The notes: a model not told the origin generated them from the letters alone. A DNA stretch of 64,000 nucleotides from Streptomyces sp. NBC_01428 (GCF_036231965.1 NZ_CP109499.1:3844001-3908000); one strand, 5' to 3'; counted from the stretch's first letter, positions 25,057 to 33,961 are shown. Made by a program: numbers and translations.

Positions 25057-26220
25057 TTGGCGTCGCACCGCAAGTCGCGTCCTACGGGTTCGCGCATGGC
25101 TGGCATACGGACCCCCGTCCTCGCGACGGCCGCCCTCACCTCCGTGGCCCTGCTCTCCCAGACGGCGAACGCCGCGCCCTCGGCCGAGCCGAAGCCCAGC
25201 GTCGAAGAGGTCGAGAAGAAGGTCAACGACCTCTACCACCAGGCCGAGACGGCCACCGAGAAGTACAACGCCACCCGGGAGAGGACCACCAAGCAGCGCA
25301 AGCGCGTCGACACCCTCCTCGACGACGTGGCCGAGCGCACCGAGAAGCTCAACTCCGCGCGCGAGGAGCTGGGTTCGTTCGCCGCCGCGCAGTACCGCAC
25401 GGGCGCCTCCACGCCCGGCACCGCGACGCTGCTGCTCGCCGACGACCCGCAGGACTACTTCGACCAGACGCAGTTGATGAGCCGTCTGACGACCCGGCAG
25501 AAAGCGGCCGTCGACGACTACGTCACCGAGCAGGCGGCGACCACCAAGAAGCGCACCGAGGCCAGCGAGAGCCTCCAGTCGCTGACCACCTCGCAGAACG
25601 CCCTCAAGACGTCCAAGGCGACGGTGCAGCGCAAGCTCTCCGCGGCCCGCGACCTGCTCTCGAAGCTGACCGCCGAGGAGAAGGCGCGGCTGGCGGCGAT
25701 CGAGAAGAAGAAGCGGGAGCAGGCGGCGGCCAAGGCGGCGGAACTGGCGCGTCAGCAGGCCGCGGCGGAGAAGGCGGCCAAGGAGAAGGCCACCGAGCAG
25801 GGGTCGTCGTCGGGCGGCACCACCGGCTCGTCCGGCTCGACGGCCACGGACCCCTCGTACGCGACGAAGGCCGGCAAGGCGCTCGCCTTCGCCCGCACGC
25901 AGATCGGCAAGCCGTACGTGTGGGGCGCGACCGGCCCGGACTCCTACGACTGCTCGGGCCTGACCCAGGCCGCCTGGAAGGCCGCCGGTGTCTCCCTGCC
26001 GCGTGTCACCTACGACCAGGTGAACGCCGGCACGACGGTCTCCCTCACCGACGCGAAGCCCGGTGACCTGGTCTTCTTCTACGACGACATCAGCCACGTC
26101 GGGCTCTACATCGGCAACGGCATGATGATCCACGCGCCGAAGCCGGGAGCGTACGTCCGCGAGGAGTCGATCTACTACGACGGCACCTCGGCGATCCACA
26201 GCGTGGTCCGCCCCGCCTAG
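25057..26220 (+). CDS. Secreted NlpC/P60 peptidoglycan hydrolase under c-di-AMP riboswitch
   Basis: 387 aa from TTG 25057 (GGAAGGAG about 10 bases upstream). A signal peptide (~14-40, GIRTPVLATAALTSVALLSQ, cut after TANAA) leads into a long coiled coil (~45-245), which begins with a charged stretch rich in Glu and Lys. A Ser/Thr/Gly linker and the C-terminal NlpC/P60 domain (~270-387) follow. The catalytic Cys is in YDCSGLTQAAW, the His in DISHVGLYIGNG, and the third polar residue is likely the His of MIHAPKPG. It probably cuts D-gamma-glutamyl-meso-diaminopimelate bonds, in the manner of RipA-type division and sporulation hydrolases. Confidence 0.95.
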   Translation: MASHRKSRPTGSRMAGIRTPVLATAALTSVALLSQTANAAPSAEPKPSVEEVEKKVNDLYHQAETATEKYNATRERTTKQRKRVDTLLDDVAERTEKLNSAREELGSFAAAQYRTGASTPGTATLLLADDPQDYFDQTQLMSRLTTRQKAAVDDYVTEQAATTKKRTEASESLQSLTTSQNALKTSKATVQRKLSAARDLLSKLTAEEKARLAAIEKKKREQAAAKAAELARQQAAAEKAAKEKATEQGSSSGGTTGSSGSTATDPSYATKAGKALAFARTQIGKPYVWGATGPDSYDCSGLTQAAWKAAGVSLPRVTYDQVNAGTTVSLTDAKPGDLVFFYDDISHVGLYIGNGMMIHAPKPGAYVREESIYYDGTSAIHSVVRPA

Positions 26221-26315
26221 GAACCTCTCGCGGGCACGCGCGCGGGGAGGCCGAATCGGCGCCACGCACGCGTGCCCCACCGGCAACCGGTCCCGCGGTC
26301 CCTAGCATCGGGCGC

Positions 26316-27317
26316 ATGCCCGACATGCCGGATACGTCAGACCGTCCTCAGATCCCCGCCTGGTGGGCGCGGCGGGCGCCCGCCGCCGGGGCCGCCGTCA
26401 TGGCCACCGGCATCCTCTCGGTGGGCCTGTATCTGACCGACCACGAGACCCTTTCCCGGATCGCGCTGGCCCTCGCGTCCGTCGGCTGGCTGGCGCTCGC
26501 CGCCGACTTCGCCGTCCGGCTGGTGCGGGACCGGGCCCGGTGGGTCCGGGAGGCCGGCACCCCGGCCGGGCTGACCGCCGTCGCGGCGACGACCGTGCTG
26601 GGCATCCGCTTCTCGGCACTGGGGTGGCAGACCCTCGCCGAGGCCCTCCTCGCACTGGCGGCCCTGCTCTGGCCCGTGCTGCTCGTGGCCGTCGTACGGC
26701 ACTGGCGGCGGCGCGCGGCGGGCGGGGTGTTCCTCGTCTGTGTGGCCACGCAGGGCCTGTCGGTGCTGGGCTCGTCGGTCGCGTCGGCCGAGCGCTGGGA
26801 CTGGCTCGCGCATGCCGCGATGGTGCTGTTCTGGCTGGGGCTCATCCTCTACGTGATCGCGTACACGCGGTTCGACCTGCGGGAGGTGGCACGGGGCGCC
26901 GGGGACCACTGGATCGCGGGCGGCGCGCTCGGCATCTCGGCGCTGGCGGGGGCCACGCTCGTCGCCGCGCACCACGTGAACCCGTACCTGTGGAACGACG
27001 ACGACCAGGGTGCGCTGCGCGCGACGACCACCGTGCTGGTGACGCTGGCCCTCGTCGGGTTCTGCCTGCTGCTCGTGGCGGAGGTGGTGTGGCCGCGCCC
27101 GCGCTACGCGCTGGAGCGCTGGGGGACGGTGTTCCCGATGGGAATGACGGCGGTGGCCGCCCTCGCCGTCTCGGCCGCCCTCGACGTCTCCTGGCTCAAG
27201 GGGCTCGGAGAGGTCCTGCTGTGGATCTCGGTGGCGGCGTGGCTGGCGGTCGCCGCGGGCGCGGTCCTGGCGGCGCGGTCGACGGCGCGGGGCGCCACGC
27301 CCGGCGCCCCGGGATGA
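26316..27317 (+). CDS. Polytopic membrane protein, tellurite resistance/C4-dicarboxylate (TehA/SLAC1) type
   Basis: 333 aa with about ten membrane segments. The N-terminal AAVMATGILSVGLYLTDHET and regularly spaced helices resemble the SLAC1/TehA anion-channel or tellurite-resistance family. An acidic loop (YLWNDDDQGALRA) lies between helices 7 and 8. The transported anion cannot be inferred. It converges on the next gene with only 6 bp between the stops. The family call is moderate; another small polytopic family is possible. Confidence 0.72.
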   Translation: MPDMPDTSDRPQIPAWWARRAPAAGAAVMATGILSVGLYLTDHETLSRIALALASVGWLALAADFAVRLVRDRARWVREAGTPAGLTAVAATTVLGIRFSALGWQTLAEALLALAALLWPVLLVAVVRHWRRRAAGGVFLVCVATQGLSVLGSSVASAERWDWLAHAAMVLFWLGLILYVIAYTRFDLREVARGAGDHWIAGGALGISALAGATLVAAHHVNPYLWNDDDQGALRATTTVLVTLALVGFCLLLVAEVVWPRPRYALERWGTVFPMGMTAVAALAVSAALDVSWLKGLGEVLLWISVAAWLAVAAGAVLAARSTARGATPGAPG

Positions 27318-27323
27318 GGCCGG

Positions 27324-27677
27324 TCAGGTCCAGAGGACCGCGATGAAGATGTTCGCGACGGTGAGCAGGCCCACCAGGCCGAAGAGGTTCTTGTCGACCT
27401 TCTCGTCGTCCCGCTTCACATAGACGAGCCCGAGGATCACGATCAGCAGGGCCAGCTTCACGCCGATCTTGACGGTGTTGACCGTGTTGTCGTCGGCCTG
27501 GTTGAGGCCGACGAGGGCGACACCGGTGACGAGCATGGTGAGCGCGCCGTGCAGCATCGCCGGGACGAAGCGGGCGGTGCCGCGGCCCATCGCCTTCATC
27601 TGGGTGAGGAAGCCGCCGAGGAGCGCGGCGATGCCGATGATGTGCAGACCGACGAAGAGATGGATGAGTACGTCCAT
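27324..27677 (-). CDS. Small four-helix membrane protein
   Basis: 117 aa. It starts MDVLIHLFVGLHIIGIAALL and has four predicted membrane helices with a basic loop (VYVKRDDEKVDK) before the last. The first-helix pattern H-x3-G-x2-I-G recalls CopD-like or cytochrome-b-like small membrane proteins, but I see no certain heme or copper ligand set. Well conserved in appearance; function unknown. It is transcribed alone from the 479-bp region upstream. Confidence 0.82.
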   Translation of the reverse strand: MDVLIHLFVGLHIIGIAALLGGFLTQMKAMGRGTARFVPAMLHGALTMLVTGVALVGLNQADDNTVNTVKIGVKLALLIVILGLVYVKRDDEKVDKNLFGLVGLLTVANIFIAVLWT

Positions 27678-28156
27678 GGGGCCGGAGCCTAATCGGGGAC
27701 CCTCGGGCGCCCTCCCACCGGGCCACCCCTTCGCCCCGGCCCTTCACCCCGCCCCTTCGCCCCGGCCCCTCCGGTCACCGGGCCCTCCCCGGGCTCGTGG
27801 GCACCGGCCGTCAGCCATAGCACCGGAGTCACTCCGGTCGTCCGGGATTCGCCGCTTCGGTCAGCGTGCTGGGTGAAGTCGGTGAGGCCGGGCGGGGATA
27901 CCGGTCGCGTTCGGTCACCGGGCGATCCAGTGGCGACAGTTCCGTACATGGTGTCACCGACGCCGCACGCAGAGGTTTAGCGTCCTCCCCCAGGTGACCG
28001 GCGTTCCACCAACCCGCCCGGGCCAGGGGCGGCCGGCCGGACACCACCGCCGAGAAGGTCCGGCGGCGGCACGCTCCCCCTGTGTGAGCCGCCGCCGGAC
28101 ATGTCACCGCTTGACCGGCCCGACAGGGACGGTCGTACGGAAGGATGTGGGCCCTC
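27678..28156. other. Divergent intergenic region with structured leader of second P60 gene
   Basis: 479 bp. A TAGCGT at 27978-27983, the same -10 as in the first P60 promoter, would start a ~167-nt leader. That leader contains a perfect 13-bp hairpin (28058-28070 with 28088-28100, 17-base loop). The c-di-AMP core sequences are not present, so this is not an obvious second ydaO riboswitch. Confidence 0.55.
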
Positions 28157-29251
28157 GTGGCAGCGCACCGCAGGACCAGGCAGCGCTCTATCGGTGGAAA
28201 CACGGCCCGCACAGCAGTCACCATCGCCCTCGCGGGGGTGGCGACGGCGACCGCCTTCGACGGGGTCGGCCACGCCGACCCCCAGCTCTCGCCGGCCCAG
28301 GTGAAGGCCAAGGTCGACACGCTGTACAAGGAGGCGGAGGTCGCCACCGAGAAGTACAACGGCGCCGAGGAGAAGGCCAAGACGGCGGAGAAGCACCTGC
28401 GGACCCTGCGGGACGAGGCGGCCCGCAAGGAGGACCGGCTCAACTCGGCTCGGGAGGCGCTCGGTTCGATGGCGGCGGCGCAGTACCGCAGCGGCGGCAT
28501 CGACCCCGCCGTGCAGCTCGCGCTGTCCGACGACCCCGACCGGTACCTGGACGGTGCCGCGTTCGCCGAGCGGGTCGGCACCCGGCAGTCGGCGGCCGTC
28601 GCCGGCGTGCGCAAACAGCTGCGGGAGATCGAGCAGTTGAGGGGCGCCGCCCATGTCGAACTGACCTCGCTCAAGGCCCGCCAGGCCGAGCTGAAGCGCC
28701 AGAAGAAGACGATCACCGGGAAGCTGGAGGCGGCCCGCGGCCTGCTGGCCCGGCTCAGCCCCGCCGAGCGCACGCACTACGCGGAGCAGGGCGCGGAGGG
28801 CGGACAGCAGCGCGCCTCGCGCTCCTCGACCCGCGGACCCGCCCCGGCGACCGCCGCCGAGGCGGGTACCTCCGGCTCGACCGGTACGACCGCGGCGCCC
28901 ACCTCACGTGCGGCGGAGGCCGTCGCCTTCGCGTACGCGAAGCTGGGCAGCCCCTACGTGTGGGGCGCCACCGGCCCCAACGCCTTCGACTGCTCCGGCC
29001 TCACCCAGGCCGCGTACCGCTCCGCCGGAGTGTCCCTGCCCCGGACGACGTACGCGCAGATCAACGCGGGCCAACGGGTCTCCCGCTCCGAACTCCAGCC
29101 CGGCGACCTCGTGTTCTTCTACTCGGGCATCAGTCACGTCGGCATCTACGTGGGCGACGGCCAGATGATCCACGCCCCGAACCCGTCGGCGCCGGTCCGC
29201 CTGGCCCCGATCGACCAGATGCCGTTCGCGGGGGCCACGCGGGTGGTGTGA
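28157..29251 (+). CDS. Secreted NlpC/P60 peptidoglycan hydrolase (second copy)
   Basis: 364 aa from GTG 28157 (GGAAGG 12 bases upstream; an ATG at 28145 would abut the ribosome site). Its architecture is the same as that of the gene at 25057: signal peptide ending near GVGHADP, coiled-coil stalk, linker, then an NlpC/P60 domain. The catalytic Cys is in FDCSGLTQAAYRSAG, the His in GISHVGIYVGDG, then MIHAPNPSAP. The two proteins match over most of their length, so they are paralogues with different leader regions and presumably different expression timing. The role is cell-wall remodelling in division or spore germination. Confidence 0.94.
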   Translation: MAAHRRTRQRSIGGNTARTAVTIALAGVATATAFDGVGHADPQLSPAQVKAKVDTLYKEAEVATEKYNGAEEKAKTAEKHLRTLRDEAARKEDRLNSAREALGSMAAAQYRSGGIDPAVQLALSDDPDRYLDGAAFAERVGTRQSAAVAGVRKQLREIEQLRGAAHVELTSLKARQAELKRQKKTITGKLEAARGLLARLSPAERTHYAEQGAEGGQQRASRSSTRGPAPATAAEAGTSGSTGTTAAPTSRAAEAVAFAYAKLGSPYVWGATGPNAFDCSGLTQAAYRSAGVSLPRTTYAQINAGQRVSRSELQPGDLVFFYSGISHVGIYVGDGQMIHAPNPSAPVRLAPIDQMPFAGATRVV

Positions 29252-29287
29252 CCCGGGGACTCCGGTCCCCGAGCCCGGCCGACGGCC

Positions 29288-29995
29288 TCACACCAGCCGT
29301 CGAGCCGTGGCCCATCGGGTCAGTTCGTGGCGGTTGGACAACTGGAGCTTGCGCAGGACCGCCGAGACGTGGGACTCGACCGTCTTGACGGAGATGAACA
29401 GCTGCTTGGCGATCTCCTTGTACGCGTACCCCCGGGCGATGAGGCGCAGGACCTCGCGCTCGCGCTGGGTGAGGCGGTCCATGTCCTCGTCGACGGGCGG
29501 GGCGTCGGTGGAGGCGAACGCGTCGAGGACGAAGCCGGCGAGGCGCGGGGAGAAGACCGCGTCGCCGTCCTGGACGCGGAAGACGGAGTCGACGAGGTCC
29601 GTGCCGGTGATCGTCTTGGTCACGTAGCCCCGGGCGCCGCCGCGGATCACGCCGATGACGTCCTCCGCGGCGTCCGACACGGACAGCGCGAGGAAGCGGA
29701 CCGGCTGTTCGGCGTCGGCCATCAACGGGGCGCAGCGGCGCAGCACTTCGACGCCGCCGCCCCCGGGAAGGTGCACGTCCAGGAGGACGACCTCGGGGCG
29801 GGTGGCGGTGATGACGGTGACCGCCTGGTCGACGTCCGCGGCCTCTCCGACCACCTCGACGCCGGTCCGCTCGGTCTCCCCGATCTCGGCCTGCACGCCC
29901 GTACGGAACATGCGGTGGTCGTCGACGAGGACCACACGCACCCGGCGTCCGTCCTCGGTGCCGCCGGACTCAACAGGCTCGTTCGCGTCGCTCAT
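29288..29995 (-). CDS. LuxR/NarL-type response regulator (LiaR-like)
   Basis: 235 aa. A receiver domain carries the phospho-acceptor Asp in VVLLDVHLPGGGG, an acidic pocket (VVLVDDHRMFR) and the conserved Lys in YVTKTI. The LuxR HTH at ~165-225 reads LTQREREVLRLIARGYAYKE and KTVESHVSAVLRKLQLSNRH. Its ATG overlaps the kinase stop by 4 bases (29992-29995), so the two are translationally coupled and form one pair. The probable target is its own locus and the divergent pspC-like gene. Confidence 0.95.
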   Translation of the reverse strand: MSDANEPVESGGTEDGRRVRVVLVDDHRMFRTGVQAEIGETERTGVEVVGEAADVDQAVTVITATRPEVVLLDVHLPGGGGVEVLRRCAPLMADAEQPVRFLALSVSDAAEDVIGVIRGGARGYVTKTITGTDLVDSVFRVQDGDAVFSPRLAGFVLDAFASTDAPPVDEDMDRLTQREREVLRLIARGYAYKEIAKQLFISVKTVESHVSAVLRKLQLSNRHELTRWATARRLV

Positions 29996-31281
29996 GACGT
30001 CTTCTCCGCCCTCTCCATCTCCAGCTCGACCTCGGTGCCGCCGTCCGGCACCGCGCGCAGTCGCGCCGTGCCGCCGTTGCGCTCCATGCGGCCGATGATC
30101 GATTCTCTGACGCCCATGCGGTCGGCGGGTATCGCGTCGAGGTCGAACCCCGGGCCGCGGTCGCGGACGGACACGAAGACCGTCCTTCCCTCGACTTCGG
30201 CGTAGACCTGTACGGCGCCGCCGTCGCCACCGTACTTGGCCGCGTTCACCATCGCTTCCCGCGCGGCCTGCATCTGTGCGGTCAGGCCCTCGTCGAGCGG
30301 GCAGTCGCCGACGACGACGACCTCGATGGGGACGCCGTGCTTGTCCTCGACCTCCGCGGCGTTGCGCCGGACGGCCTCGGCGAGGGTGTCGGGCTCATCG
30401 TCCTCGTCCTTGCCCGTCCCCTCCGGTTTGTAGAGCCAGGCCCGCAGGTCGCGCTCCTGGGCACGGGCGAGGCGGCGCACCTCGCCGGGACTCTCCGCGT
30501 TGCGCTGGATCAGGGTGAGGGTGTGCAGCACCGAGTCGTGGACGTGGGCGGCGACTTCGGCCCGCTCCTGCGCGCGGATGCGCATCAGGCGCTCCTCGGA
30601 GAGGTCCTGGGTCATGCGCACGAGGTAGGGGCCGGCGAGGAGCGCGATGCCGACGAGGACCGCGAGGGCGGCCTGGAGCACCGAGCCGAGGTGGGCTGCC
30701 GAGCCCTGGAGGACGAATATCCCGGACACGCCGGCGGTGACCAGCAGGACACCGGCCGCGGACCGCAGCAGCGTGAGCGTGCGGCGACGGCGGCCGACCT
30801 CGGCCCAGCGGGCCCGGCGCGCGTTGTCCGCCTGGCGCCAGACCAGGGCGACACCGGCACCGACGAGGACCGTGGGCCACAGGTACGCCTTGGTGCCACC
30901 GCCGAGATTCACGTTCCCGACGAAGACCAGGGCGACGACGACCATGAGGAGCAGGGCGACGATCTGACCCTTGTCGGGCTTGCGGGCCACGAGCCTGCGG
31001 CGGCCGTCCGGCGAGGTCTCCGCGGTGAACGCCGGGGTGCGGCCGGCGCCGACGCCGCCGACGCCGAGCGGCACGAAGAACCAGAACGCCGCGTACAGCA
31101 GGGCGCCGAGTCCGTCCGCCATGAACAGGCCGACGAACATCAGGCGCAGCCAGATCACGGGCAGCCCGAGGTGCCCGGCGAGCCCGCGCGCCACGCCTCC
31201 GAGCCAGCGTCCGTCGCTGCTGCGGTAGAGCTTGCGCGAGGGCCGCGGGTCGTCGACGGGCAGGGTTGCGGCTTCCGGCAT
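29992..31281 (-). CDS. PspC-domain sensor histidine kinase (LiaS-like)
   Basis: 429 aa from ATG 31281, chosen to begin just before the conserved domain; in-frame alternatives are GTG 31296, ATG 31317 and upstream to 31470, none with a good ribosome site. A PspC domain (~12-70, KLYRSSDGRWLGGVARGLAG) comes first, then about four further membrane helices. The dimerisation helix has the phospho-His in AAHVHDSVLHTLTLIQRNAE. The ATPase has an N-box (REAMVNAAKYG) and a G-box (RDRGPGFD). NarL-type kinases with PspC senses fit envelope-stress detection. Pairs with the regulator at 29288. Confidence 0.92.
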   Translation of the reverse strand: MPEAATLPVDDPRPSRKLYRSSDGRWLGGVARGLAGHLGLPVIWLRLMFVGLFMADGLGALLYAAFWFFVPLGVGGVGAGRTPAFTAETSPDGRRRLVARKPDKGQIVALLLMVVVALVFVGNVNLGGGTKAYLWPTVLVGAGVALVWRQADNARRARWAEVGRRRRTLTLLRSAAGVLLVTAGVSGIFVLQGSAAHLGSVLQAALAVLVGIALLAGPYLVRMTQDLSEERLMRIRAQERAEVAAHVHDSVLHTLTLIQRNAESPGEVRRLARAQERDLRAWLYKPEGTGKDEDDEPDTLAEAVRRNAAEVEDKHGVPIEVVVVGDCPLDEGLTAQMQAAREAMVNAAKYGGDGGAVQVYAEVEGRTVFVSVRDRGPGFDLDAIPADRMGVRESIIGRMERNGGTARLRAVPDGGTEVELEMERAEKTS

Positions 31282-31342
31282 GGCATCGATGGTCACACGC
31301 CCGGCGGGCCCGGGCATCAGGGTCGGCCCCGGATACTCCCCT

Positions 31343-31376
31343 GATCTTCCGGATCGCCCCACGGATCTTCCGGATC
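31343..31376. promoter_or_regulatory. 13-bp direct repeats in divergent promoter, possible regulator site
   Basis: GATCTTCCGGATC occurs at 31343-31355 and 31364-31376, 21 bp apart, equal to two helical turns. Each copy is itself a GATC-N5-GATC palindrome. It lies between the kinase and pspC-like genes, and may be the operator of the adjacent response regulator. Confidence 0.45.
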
Positions 31377-31559
31377 CGGCGCCCGAAAACGCCCCCGCCC
31401 CTCCGCTCGCTCGCTTCCTCCCGCCCCTCCCCTCGATTGCTCCCGCCTCTCTCTTCGGACGCCCTCGCATGCCCTCGCATGCCCTCCGGGCCGGATATCA
31501 GGGTTCTGCCAGGGTCGTCCCGACTGCCGCCGGGCCCTCCCGCCCGTCACCATGGACGC

Positions 31560-32936
31560 ATGACAGATCAGCAGCACGCGGCGGCGGAGCCGGGCCCCGG
31601 CTCCGGGCCAGGTGATGAGCCGCGCGCTCCCGGGGAGGGCCGCACGGCGGGACGGGGCGGTGCGACCGCGGTGTCCGACGTCCCGGCCCGGTTCCGGCGC
31701 GACCGCCGCCAGAAGATGATCGGCGGGGTCTGCGCCGGGCTCGGCCGGCAGTGCGACATGGACCCGGTGATCTTCCGGGTCGTGCTCGCGGTGCTCTCCG
31801 CGACCGGCGGCATCGGCCTCATCTTCTACGGGTTCGCCTGGCTCTTCGTCCCGTACGACGACGACGAGGAGAACGAGGTCCGCAAGCTGCTCACCGGCCG
31901 CGTCGACGGTCAGGCGCTGGCCGCCGTGCTGTTCGCGCTGGTCGGCTGCGGTGTCTTCCTCTCGATGCTCAACAACGGCAGCGTGCTGACGTTCGCCGTG
32001 GTCCTCTCGCTGCTGCTGGCGGGCGCCGGGTACTGGTCGCGGCACCGGGACGCCCCGGACCCCGACCCGCTCGCCGCCCAGGCCGCCGCCGACGCCCCGC
32101 CGGCGGCACAGGCCCCTCCGGTGCCCGCGTCGTACCCGTCCTGGTGGCGCGACCCGATCGTCAAGGACGGCTCGCACGTCGGCGGCACCGGCTATCTGTG
32201 GGGCCCCGGGGAGACACAGGACCGGGACGTGGCGGCGGCGCTCAACATCGCCCGCGGCACCTCACGGACCGATCCGCACCGGGGCCGCGAGCCGAGACAG
32301 CGCGGCTCGCGCCGGATCGGCGGCCGGGTCTTCCTCCTCGCCCTGCTGGCCGGCGGCCTCGGCACCGGGCTGACCTGGGACGACCAGGCACTCGGCACCA
32401 GCCTCCAGGCCGGCCTCGCCGCCGCGCTCGTCGTGTTCGGCCTGGGCATCGCCCTGAGTGCCTTCCTCGGGCGTACGGGCGCGGGGTCGATCTTCCTGGC
32501 CGTGGTGACGGCGGGCCTGCTGGCCGCCTCCGCCGCCCTGCCGAAGGACATCACCACGCACTGGGTGCGGACCGACTGGATCCCCGTGTCGGCGGCCGAC
32601 GTCCGGCCCGACTACGACCTCGGCACGGGCGTCGGCACCCTCGACCTGAGCCACGTCGACCTCGCCAAGGGGCAGACGGTGAAGACGAACGCGCAGGTGG
32701 GCGCGGGCCGGCTGAAGGTGATCGTCCCCAAGGACGCGACGGTACGGCTCACCATCGAGGTGGGCGTCGGGGACATCCAACTGCCGGGCGACAACGAGAA
32801 GGACGTGGACGTGCAACCGGGCAAGCACAAGCGGCTGACCCTGCCTCCGGCGACGGTCGTGAAGGACGGCGGCACCTTCGACCTCGATCTCCAGGTCGGC
32901 GTGGGCCAGGCGGAGGTGGCTCGTGCCGCGTCATGA
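31560..32936 (+). CDS. PspC/LiaF-like membrane protein
   Basis: 458 aa from ATG 31560. An N-terminal PspC domain (~45-100, RRDRRQKMIGGVCAGLGRQC), further membrane helices, an Ala/Pro-rich loop and more helices come first. The C-terminal ~130 residues form an extracellular beta-rich domain (DLGTGVGTLDLSHVDLAKGQ, VGAGRLKVIVPKDATVRLTI) resembling the LiaF/DUF4097-type domain. In LiaFSR systems LiaF restrains the kinase until the envelope is stressed, so with the divergent kinase and regulator this makes a LiaFSR-like set. The PspC domain itself is recognised with confidence; the LiaF role is inference. Confidence 0.88.
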   Translation: MTDQQHAAAEPGPGSGPGDEPRAPGEGRTAGRGGATAVSDVPARFRRDRRQKMIGGVCAGLGRQCDMDPVIFRVVLAVLSATGGIGLIFYGFAWLFVPYDDDEENEVRKLLTGRVDGQALAAVLFALVGCGVFLSMLNNGSVLTFAVVLSLLLAGAGYWSRHRDAPDPDPLAAQAAADAPPAAQAPPVPASYPSWWRDPIVKDGSHVGGTGYLWGPGETQDRDVAAALNIARGTSRTDPHRGREPRQRGSRRIGGRVFLLALLAGGLGTGLTWDDQALGTSLQAGLAAALVVFGLGIALSAFLGRTGAGSIFLAVVTAGLLAASAALPKDITTHWVRTDWIPVSAADVRPDYDLGTGVGTLDLSHVDLAKGQTVKTNAQVGAGRLKVIVPKDATVRLTIEVGVGDIQLPGDNEKDVDVQPGKHKRLTLPPATVVKDGGTFDLDLQVGVGQAEVARAAS

Positions 32937-33153
32937 GTTCCAGCCGGGCAAGCTGGTCGCGGGCCTCGCCCTCACCGGCGCGGGCATCGCGTTCGCCGGG
33001 GACGCGGGCGGCTGGTGGGTGACCCCGTGGTTCGTGATGATCCCGGTCGTCGTCGGCGGGCTGTGCCTGGCGGGCGCGGTGGCCTCCGTGACCCACGCGG
33101 TACGCGGACGCCGCGCGGACAGGCGCCCGCGCGGCGTGGGTTCTTCGTCGTGA
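32923..33153 (+). CDS. Small membrane protein overlapping the PspC/LiaF-like gene
   Basis: 76 aa from GTG 32923, overlapping the upstream gene by 14 bp, with GGAGGTGG just upstream. Two membrane helices (KLVAGLALTGAGIAFAGDAG, VMIPVVVGGLCLAGAVASVT) are followed by an Arg-rich tail. Tight coupling suggests that it is a partner or regulator of the LiaF-like protein. No family recognised. Confidence 0.78.
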   Translation: MPRHEFQPGKLVAGLALTGAGIAFAGDAGGWWVTPWFVMIPVVVGGLCLAGAVASVTHAVRGRRADRRPRGVGSSS

Positions 33154-33187
33154 TCCGGTCCAGGTCGCAGCCCCGGATCGGGCGGCC

Positions 33188-33718
33188 CTAGTTGTAGGAC
33201 CCGGCGCGTTGCCTGCGCCGGGACCGTAGGGCCGCGTCGAGCGAGAAGACGGAAGCACCCGCCAGGACGAGGGGGAGCCACGCCATCAGGTAGATCAGGT
33301 CGTTTCCGTAGTAGTACGGGTCCGAGGCCCAGCTCACCGTCAGCCACAGGCTGAGCGAGATGAGGGCGCCGCCCAGCGCGGCGATGCGGGCCAGCAGGCC
33401 GATGAGGGTGCCGATGCCGACGGCCAGTTCACCGAACGCGATGGCGTACCCGAAGCCGACGGGGCTCTTCAGGGAGAGGTCCACGAGGGCCGGGATCGCG
33501 GAGGAGTCGCGGACCGTGCGCATCATGTCGCCGATCGAGCCCGAGCCGGAGGACTTCAGGAAGGTGCTGTCGGTGAGTTTGTCGAGGCCGGCGTAGATGA
33601 AGGTGACGCCGAGGAAGATGCGTAGGGGGAGCAGGGCGTAGCGGCTTGCGGTGTCCCGCCAGCTTCGCCTCTCCTCCAGATACGGGTCGTGCGTGTCCGA
33701 CCGCATACCGTGAGTCAT
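33188..33718 (-). CDS. DoxX family membrane protein
   Basis: 176 aa from ATG 33718. Four membrane helices are visible. ALLPLRIFLGVTFIYAGLDK and GYAIAFGELAVGIGTLIGLL are typical of DoxX proteins, which are quinone- or thiosulfate-linked or membrane-oxidoreductase accessories. An extra loop (SDPYYYGNDLIYL) precedes the last helix, as in many actinobacterial members. It converges on the small membrane gene with 34 bp between stops. Confidence 0.9.
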   Translation of the reverse strand: MTHGMRSDTHDPYLEERRSWRDTASRYALLPLRIFLGVTFIYAGLDKLTDSTFLKSSGSGSIGDMMRTVRDSSAIPALVDLSLKSPVGFGYAIAFGELAVGIGTLIGLLARIAALGGALISLSLWLTVSWASDPYYYGNDLIYLMAWLPLVLAGASVFSLDAALRSRRRQRAGSYN

Positions 33719-33887
33719 CGCTCTGCGCCGCCTCTCACCCGGGTTCTGTTGACCCCTCAACAGACCATACGTACGAACACGCTTCCGCGCTCAACACCGG
33801 CCCCCTTTTCCTGCCCCGACTTCCAGGACACCCGGGCCCACCCCCACCACCCATCTCTCGCCCCCTCCGCCCCTACCCGACCCGAAC

Positions 33888-33935
33888 CTGGGGCTCCGCC
33901 CCGGACCCCGCTCCTCAAACGCCGGAGGGGCTGAA
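33888..33935. repeat. Dispersed Streptomyces intergenic repeat unit
   Basis: GGGGCTCCGCCCCGGACCCC followed by GCTCCTCAAACGCCGGAGGG GCTGA is a unit I recognise as recurring in intergenic regions of many Streptomyces genomes. The GGGGCTCCGCCCC part forms a small hairpin. Recognition is from memory. Confidence 0.6.
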
Positions 33936-33961
33936 TTTCCCGCACCCGGCATACGGCGGAA

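Noticed and set aside
27945..28156. Second ydaO riboswitch ahead of the P60 gene at 28157
   Set aside because: None of the core sequences (GCCGGGGACC, CCGTAGGGC, CAGCTAAC) is present.
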